Assembly: GCA_049699975.1 (NCBI GenBank)
Contig: JBNAWB010000150.1
Span: forward strand, 1-9,110
Length of the DNA stretch: 9,110 nt
DNA from: CAZAGD01 sp049699975
GTDB lineage: Bacteria; Desulfobacterota; SM23-61
Direction: 5' to 3'
In this document: piece by piece, positions 5,645 through 9,110 of the stretch
Layout: every line of letters begins with the position of its first letter
Position numbering within the stretch: position 1 is the stretch's first letter
Notes under the pieces: model-generated
What the model was told of the DNA's origin: nothing
What the model saw: only the letters and a program-made list of their open reading frames with translations
Databases searched by the model: none
Made by a program: the position numbers and the translations under genes

Positions 5645-5685
5645 TTATTTAAGACAAGTAATGATTAACAGCTTTACTTAAATAA
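5645..5685. repeat. AT-rich inverted repeat between porB and recJ
   Basis: TTATTTAAG (5645-5653) and CTTAAATAA (5677-5685) are perfect 9-bp arms, with further partial pairing outside. AAGTAA (5656-5661) and TTACTT (5674-5679) give a shorter competing stem. It could end porB transcripts or shape the recJ leader, but the stem is all A/T and no clean U-tract follows. Confidence 0.45.
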
Positions 5686-5703
5686 TTTTAAAACCTGTTT
5701 GAC

Positions 5704-5710
5704 AAAGGAG
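5704..5710 (+). promoter_or_regulatory. Ribosome binding site for the recJ TTG start
   Basis: AAAGGAG, 5 nt before the TTG at 5716. This near-ideal spacing supports TTG as the true start. Confidence 0.8.
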
Positions 5711-5715
5711 AATAA

Positions 5716-7440
5716 TTGGCTAATCACCTTAACAAAACCTGGATTATCCAACCCTTTAATGGCTCTGCTGATTCCTTTTGTCGAGAATTAAAGATCTCTC
5801 CCCTTACCGCTCAAATTCTCTTTAACCGGGGGATTAAAGATAAAGAACAAGTTAACAAATTTCTTTTTCCAACTTTGGCTGATTTGCCCGATCCCTTTTC
5901 CATGCGCCATATAGACAAAGTTGCCCACCGTTTAAGCACCGCCATAAGAAAACAAGAAAAAATTACCATTTTCGGCGATTATGACGTAGATGGCACAACG
6001 GCCACGGCCTTGCTGCTCCTTTTCTTAAGGAAAGTTGGCGCCCGGGTAGATTTTTATATCCCTCATCGTTTGCACGAGGGATATGGTTTGCACATAGATG
6101 CCCTGCAAAAAATCCGCAGCAAGGGCACGGATCTCTTAGTCACTGTGGATTGCGGAATAAGTAATCAAGAAGAAGTGCGCTGGGCCCAGGCAAATGGCTT
6201 AGAGGTCATCATCACCGATCATCATGAAGTACCCGAAGAGTTGCCTCCGGCTTTCGCCATTCTCAATCCCAAGCAGGAAAATTGTGCTTATCCTTTTAAA
6301 GAATTGGCCGGTGTGGGTGTTGTTTTTAATTTGCTAATTGCCCTGCGCCAGGTCTTGAGGCAAACTGGTTTAGGAAATCATCAGGCCCTTCCTAATTTGA
6401 AAGAATTTCTGGATCTGGTGGCTTTGGGCACCGCGGCCGACGTTGTCCCCCTGCTGGGCGTGAACCGCATTTTTGTGAAATTTGGTCTGGCCCAATTGCA
6501 GCAGTCAACTCGGCCAGGAATCAGAGCCTTAAAAGAATTAGCCGCCCTCGGCGAAAGCCCGTTAGACACTAATACTATTCTTTTCCGCTTCGGACCTCGA
6601 ATCAATGCCGCCGGGCGCTTGGGTGATGCCCACGAAGTCGTCCACTTGTTCATTACGGATAATGAACAAGAAGCCCAACAGATAGCCTCCCGCCTTGAGC
6701 AGGCTAACTCGCTGCGGCAAAGAATAGAGGAAAAAATTTATGCATCCGCAAAAGAAATGATAATTTCCGGCCAAATGTGGCCAGAAAAGAAGTCTTTTGT
6801 CCTGGCTTCTGCAGATTGGCACCCCGGAATTATCGGCATCGTCGCTTCGCGCCTGACGGAAGAGTTTTATCGCCCCACTATTCTTATTGCTTGCCAAGAA
6901 AAGATGGCCAAGGGTTCCGGACGTTCTATCACTTCTTTTCCTCTTTTCTCGGGCTTAAAAAAATGCCACCAATGGATGGAGGCTTTCGGCGGACACGCCC
7001 AAGCAGCCGGTTTGTTGATTCGTCCTGAACATATACCTTCCTTTGCGGAAGCTTTCGAAGCAGTAGTGCGCAGCAGCTGTCAAGAAGAGGATTTTATTCC
7101 GGCCCTCCCTATTGACTCTTGGGCCCATCTTGGTCAAATAGATGAACTCTTTTTTCAGGAATTGGAGGCTATGGCTCCTTTTGGACCGGGCAATCCCGAA
7201 CCTGTATTAGCCACAGCAGATTTAGAAGTTTTAGAGTCGCGTTTGGTCGGAAAGAATCATATGCGCCTGCGCCTCCAACAAGGCCGAATAATCCGCGAAG
7301 CCATCGGCTTTAATATGGCCAACCTTCATCCCCTGAGCAGAGAACGGATAAAATTAGCCTTCTCCCCTACCCTGGGGTTTTACCAAGGCAGGAAAACTTT
7401 AGAATTAAAGGTTTTAGATATCCAGAAAGAAGAAAGGTAA
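5716..7440 (+). CDS. recJ: Single-stranded-DNA-specific exonuclease RecJ
   Basis: A 574-aa, full-length RecJ with a TTG start. The DHH phosphoesterase core is complete: DYDVDG (88-93), TVDCG with D145, DHH (168-170), GTAADVVPL (238-246) and GPRINAAGR (293-301). Then come WHPGIIGIVASR (368-379), the DHHA1 motifs SGRS (401-404) and GGHAQAAG (425-432), and a C-terminal OB-fold region introduced by FGPGNPEPVL. It digests single-stranded DNA 5' to 3' with Mn/Mg in recombination, mismatch and base-excision repair in the cytoplasm. It lies 81 bp after porB, with which it shares no obvious function, and 8 bp before an unknown gene that is probably co-transcribed. All catalytic residues are present. 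Confidence 0.97.
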   Translation: MANHLNKTWIIQPFNGSADSFCRELKISPLTAQILFNRGIKDKEQVNKFLFPTLADLPDPFSMRHIDKVAHRLSTAIRKQEKITIFGDYDVDGTTATALLLLFLRKVGARVDFYIPHRLHEGYGLHIDALQKIRSKGTDLLVTVDCGISNQEEVRWAQANGLEVIITDHHEVPEELPPAFAILNPKQENCAYPFKELAGVGVVFNLLIALRQVLRQTGLGNHQALPNLKEFLDLVALGTAADVVPLLGVNRIFVKFGLAQLQQSTRPGIRALKELAALGESPLDTNTILFRFGPRINAAGRLGDAHEVVHLFITDNEQEAQQIASRLEQANSLRQRIEEKIYASAKEMIISGQMWPEKKSFVLASADWHPGIIGIVASRLTEEFYRPTILIACQEKMAKGSGRSITSFPLFSGLKKCHQWMEAFGGHAQAAGLLIRPEHIPSFAEAFEAVVRSSCQEEDFIPALPIDSWAHLGQIDELFFQELEAMAPFGPGNPEPVLATADLEVLESRLVGKNHMRLRLQQGRIIREAIGFNMANLHPLSRERIKLAFSPTLGFYQGRKTLELKVLDIQKEER

Positions 7441-7448
7441 TCCTAAGC

Positions 7449-8720
7449 ATGAATCGAGAAAAAAAGAAAAAAAAGACATCTCCTTCCCCGCGGGTAATTT
7501 CTTTGGAACAAGAATTTACCGCTGCTCCATCCTCATTGGTCCAAAATATAGATTTGGTGGTTACGAAGTTAAAGTCTTTCTCGCCCCAGGAACAAGAAGA
7601 TTTTTTCCTTGAATTAATTGCAAAAGAATTGCCTGAGCTCCCGCAGCTCTTCAAAAGCATTTGGGGTAAAGATGCAAATATCGATCTGGCCGTAACAAAC
7701 AGCTTAGGGTCTTGGTCTTCCCCCCAAGCGGTCGAGCTTCTCCAAGATTTTGCGCCTAAGGTTCAAGATAAGAAATTGATCAAGGCCATGCGGCGTTCTT
7801 TATTTCGCCTAAAAAGTAAAGGATGGCAGGTTGCGGAAATAACAGATCAAGAACCGGCTATTTTTTCCCCGCCCAAACTGGAGCCAGCCCAGGGTTACGT
7901 TAGCGCCTACGATAGCGAAGGAGCTCGGTTGGTGCTCATTGCCCAGCCGCAAATCCCCAAGGGAACTTTGATTTTCCAAATATTTATGAGGGATGAAGAA
8001 GGAATTTTAAATTTTTTTGTCCAAGATTTTACTAAAAAATCAAGTGCCGAGTATCTGGCCGCTTTTAAAGAGAATATTACCTCCTTAGTCGAAGTAGACC
8101 CGAACTACGCCTTGGGGTTGATTATGGAATCCGTGGAAGCGGGGCAGAAAAAAGGGAAAAACCCTCCTGCTGATTTTAATCAGTGGCTTCCTTATTTAGG
8201 TTCTCCCCCGGCCCTTCCTTTAAAACCTATCGTTTATCAATTTTTGTCTATAGAGGAAGTTACAAATAGGTCGGACCTGCTCGATCGCTCTCCTCTGCTC
8301 TTCGAAATGCCCCTCTTTGATGGCTGGTTTTTGAAAAAAGAAGAATTACAAAAGTATTATGATCTCTACAAAGAAGCCTCCACCTCCAGGCTGGTTTTGA
8401 GCCAACAGCAAAAGGAAAGTCGTCTGCAAGATATTTACGCTCTGGCAGCTCAAGAACTTTTTAGTCCAGATAGAAGATTCCTTTATCGACGACGCTTGGA
8501 AGAAATGGCGTACATTTTGTTTAAACAGGGAAAAGAATACGAAGCCCGCATTTGTCTGGCCTCTGCCTTATTCTTAGAGAAAGAGAGCGGACTGTTATCT
8601 CCGCATACTTTTTTATGCGCTTTAGTCCAAAGGAGTTTAGAAAGGCAATTAGCTTTAGAAAAAGAGGAGAGAGAAAAAAAGACGGAAAGCAACCTAATTA
8701 TTGACTTGCCCCGCGAGTAA
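7449..8720 (+). CDS. Hypothetical 423-aa cytoplasmic protein downstream of recJ
   Basis: I do not recognise a family. It opens with a lysine run (REKKKKK) and a low-complexity S/P segment. A helical region follows (about 30-125) that reads like a HEAT pair (SPQAVELLQDFAPKVQDKKLIKAMRRSLFRLKSKGW, about 91-126). Then comes a probable beta-rich domain at about 148-195 (YVSAYDSEGARLVLIAQPQ, LIFQIFMRDEEGILNFFVQD), more helices, and a charged C-terminus rich in E, K and R. The segment at about 350-380 (MAYILFKQGKEYEARICLAS) resembles a TPR helix pair. There is no signal peptide or membrane segment. The start is 8 bp after the recJ stop, with GAAAGG in the last recJ codons as a distant SD. Its place behind recJ suggests co-expression; a role in DNA metabolism is only a guess. 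Confidence 0.85.
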   Translation: MNREKKKKKTSPSPRVISLEQEFTAAPSSLVQNIDLVVTKLKSFSPQEQEDFFLELIAKELPELPQLFKSIWGKDANIDLAVTNSLGSWSSPQAVELLQDFAPKVQDKKLIKAMRRSLFRLKSKGWQVAEITDQEPAIFSPPKLEPAQGYVSAYDSEGARLVLIAQPQIPKGTLIFQIFMRDEEGILNFFVQDFTKKSSAEYLAAFKENITSLVEVDPNYALGLIMESVEAGQKKGKNPPADFNQWLPYLGSPPALPLKPIVYQFLSIEEVTNRSDLLDRSPLLFEMPLFDGWFLKKEELQKYYDLYKEASTSRLVLSQQQKESRLQDIYALAAQELFSPDRRFLYRRRLEEMAYILFKQGKEYEARICLASALFLEKESGLLSPHTFLCALVQRSLERQLALEKEEREKKTESNLIIDLPRE

Positions 8721-8731
8721 TCTGTGCGGGA

Positions 8732-8953
8732 TTAGCGCCGGCGCAGACCAAAATGGTAGCAGCATGTTGGGTTTTGGAAATTATTATCAAAGATTCTGGT
8801 TTGTCCATCCCGAAAAACAACTTTGACGTAAGAAGATCCACCCAAAACCAAAGAATTCCTCTCTTCCACCACCAATCCCATTCCCCATTCTGGATAGCGC
8901 TGGTGAAATACCCAATCCCCCACTTTTAAATATAACCTGCGCGTTTCTTCCAT
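8732..8953 (-). CDS. Small DUF3553-like protein
   Basis: A 73-aa protein. Residues 9-26 contain VGDWVFHQRYPEWGMG, close to the G-D-W-V-x-H-P-x-x-P-x-W-G-x-G pattern of DUF3553 (PF12073). That small beta-barrel-like domain also occurs at the end of some UvrD-type helicases and may contact nucleic acid or protein. The second half (SSYVKVVFRDGQTRIF, then CC at 64-65 and a GLRRR tail) fits the rest of the fold. It is convergent with the 423-aa gene, the two stops being 11 bp apart. An in-frame TAA lies two codons before the ATG, so no longer start exists. No SD is visible before the ATG; the promoter placement suggests a leaderless message. Family placement is from pattern memory. Confidence 0.75.
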   Translation of the reverse strand: MEETRRLYLKVGDWVFHQRYPEWGMGLVVEERNSLVLGGSSYVKVVFRDGQTRIFDNNFQNPTCCYHFGLRRR

Positions 8954-8960
8954 GGGTTAG

Positions 8961-8989
8961 TTTATAGCAGAACTTTCTTTTTGAAGCAA
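8961..8989 (-). promoter_or_regulatory. Candidate promoter giving a leaderless transcript
   Basis: On the minus strand, TTGCTT (8989-8984), exactly 17 bp, then TATAAA (8966-8961). Only 7 bases separate the -10 box from the ATG at 8953, so transcription would start at or next to the A of ATG. This fits the lack of an SD. Confidence 0.5.
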
Positions 8990-9008
8990 GAAAAAAATCT
9001 CTTGCCAG

Positions 9009-9034
9009 GTAATCCGTCACTGAAAAGTGGGAGA
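9009..9034 (+). repeat. Interspersed repeat, copy 2
   Basis: GTAATCCGTCACTGAAAAG then TGGGAGA. Partner of 4017-4040. Both copies lie upstream of a gene that reads leftward on the minus strand, though at different distances. Confidence 0.6.
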
Positions 9035-9039
9035 AGTAT

Positions 9040-9061
9040 GGCCCGAGGCAGGCCCGAGGCA
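9040..9061 (+). repeat. 11-bp tandem repeat, two units
   Basis: GGCCCGAGGCA twice without a gap, followed by GGCCTGA, a partial third unit. It directly follows the interspersed repeat. Confidence 0.6.
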
Positions 9062-9110
9062 GGCCTGAATTCAGAATCATGAGGCAGTGGTTTCTTCCAT
9101 GGAACGAGGG

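Larger units (their letters stand above)
8990..9110. other. Non-coding right edge
   Basis: Upstream region of the DUF3553-like gene, holding the two repeats above. CCATGGAAGAAAC on the minus strand (9102-9090) repeats the 13 bases around that gene's start (8955-8943) but leads to a stop after seven codons. No gene is supported before the window ends. Confidence 0.6.

Noticed and set aside
8710..8734. Terminator between the convergent genes
   Set aside because: CCCGC/GCGGG and TAATC/GATTA stems are short with long loops and lack a T-run; they mostly reflect the two stop regions.
8787..9110. Long open minus-strand frame across the right edge
   Set aside because: It overlaps the DUF3553-like gene in another frame, has no SD or recognisable motif, and its sequence is made of repeat units.

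Overview
The window reads like a chromosomal fragment of an anaerobic bacterium, moderately AT-rich, with Shine-Dalgarno (SD) starts, several TTG start codons and tightly packed genes. Two ferredoxin-linked 2-oxoacid oxidoreductases (IorAB, and a lone PorB-type beta subunit) point to anaerobic amino-acid or pyruvate metabolism. N-terminal hydrophobic signals on two genes, a DUF3553-like small protein, and a spacer full of interspersed repeats resemble what is seen in Desulfobacterota, Omnitrophota and related uncultured lineages. That placement is inference; no marker gene fixes the phylum.

Left part (1-3935, minus strand): a compact operon read right to left. It holds a small exported protein of unknown function (3498-3935), a single-pass membrane TPR protein (2740-3432), iorA (945-2735), iorB (371-952), and an exported TPR protein that starts at a TTG one base past the iorB stop and runs off the left edge (1-369). 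Gene junctions are 65, 4, -8 and 1 nt, so the last four genes are probably translationally coupled. IorAB oxidises aryl pyruvates (indolepyruvate and similar) to acyl-CoA while reducing ferredoxin.

Middle (3936-4764): about 800 bp without a credible gene, between divergent promoters. It is built from several unrelated short repeat families: a REP-like inverted repeat, a nearly identical 30-mer in two copies, an 18-bp tandem, a 10-bp tandem, a 48-bp near-perfect palindrome, and a 56-bp hairpin element. A 26-nt piece recurs at 9009-9034, and a 22-nt imperfect palindrome occurs twice inside the left operon.

Right part (4765-9110): porB, a TPP-dependent 2-oxoacid:ferredoxin oxidoreductase beta subunit without its partner subunits; recJ, a single-strand exonuclease with a TTG start; an unrecognised 423-aa cytoplasmic protein; and, convergent with an 11-bp gap, a 73-aa DUF3553-like protein that may be read from a leaderless transcript. 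The last ~120 bp hold repeat sequence only.

I see no transposase, CRISPR array, phage gene, tRNA or rRNA, and no clear new defence or mobile system. The least ordinary items are the repeat cluster, the paired 22-nt elements (one overlapping an SD and start codon), the orphan porB and the uncharacterised proteins.
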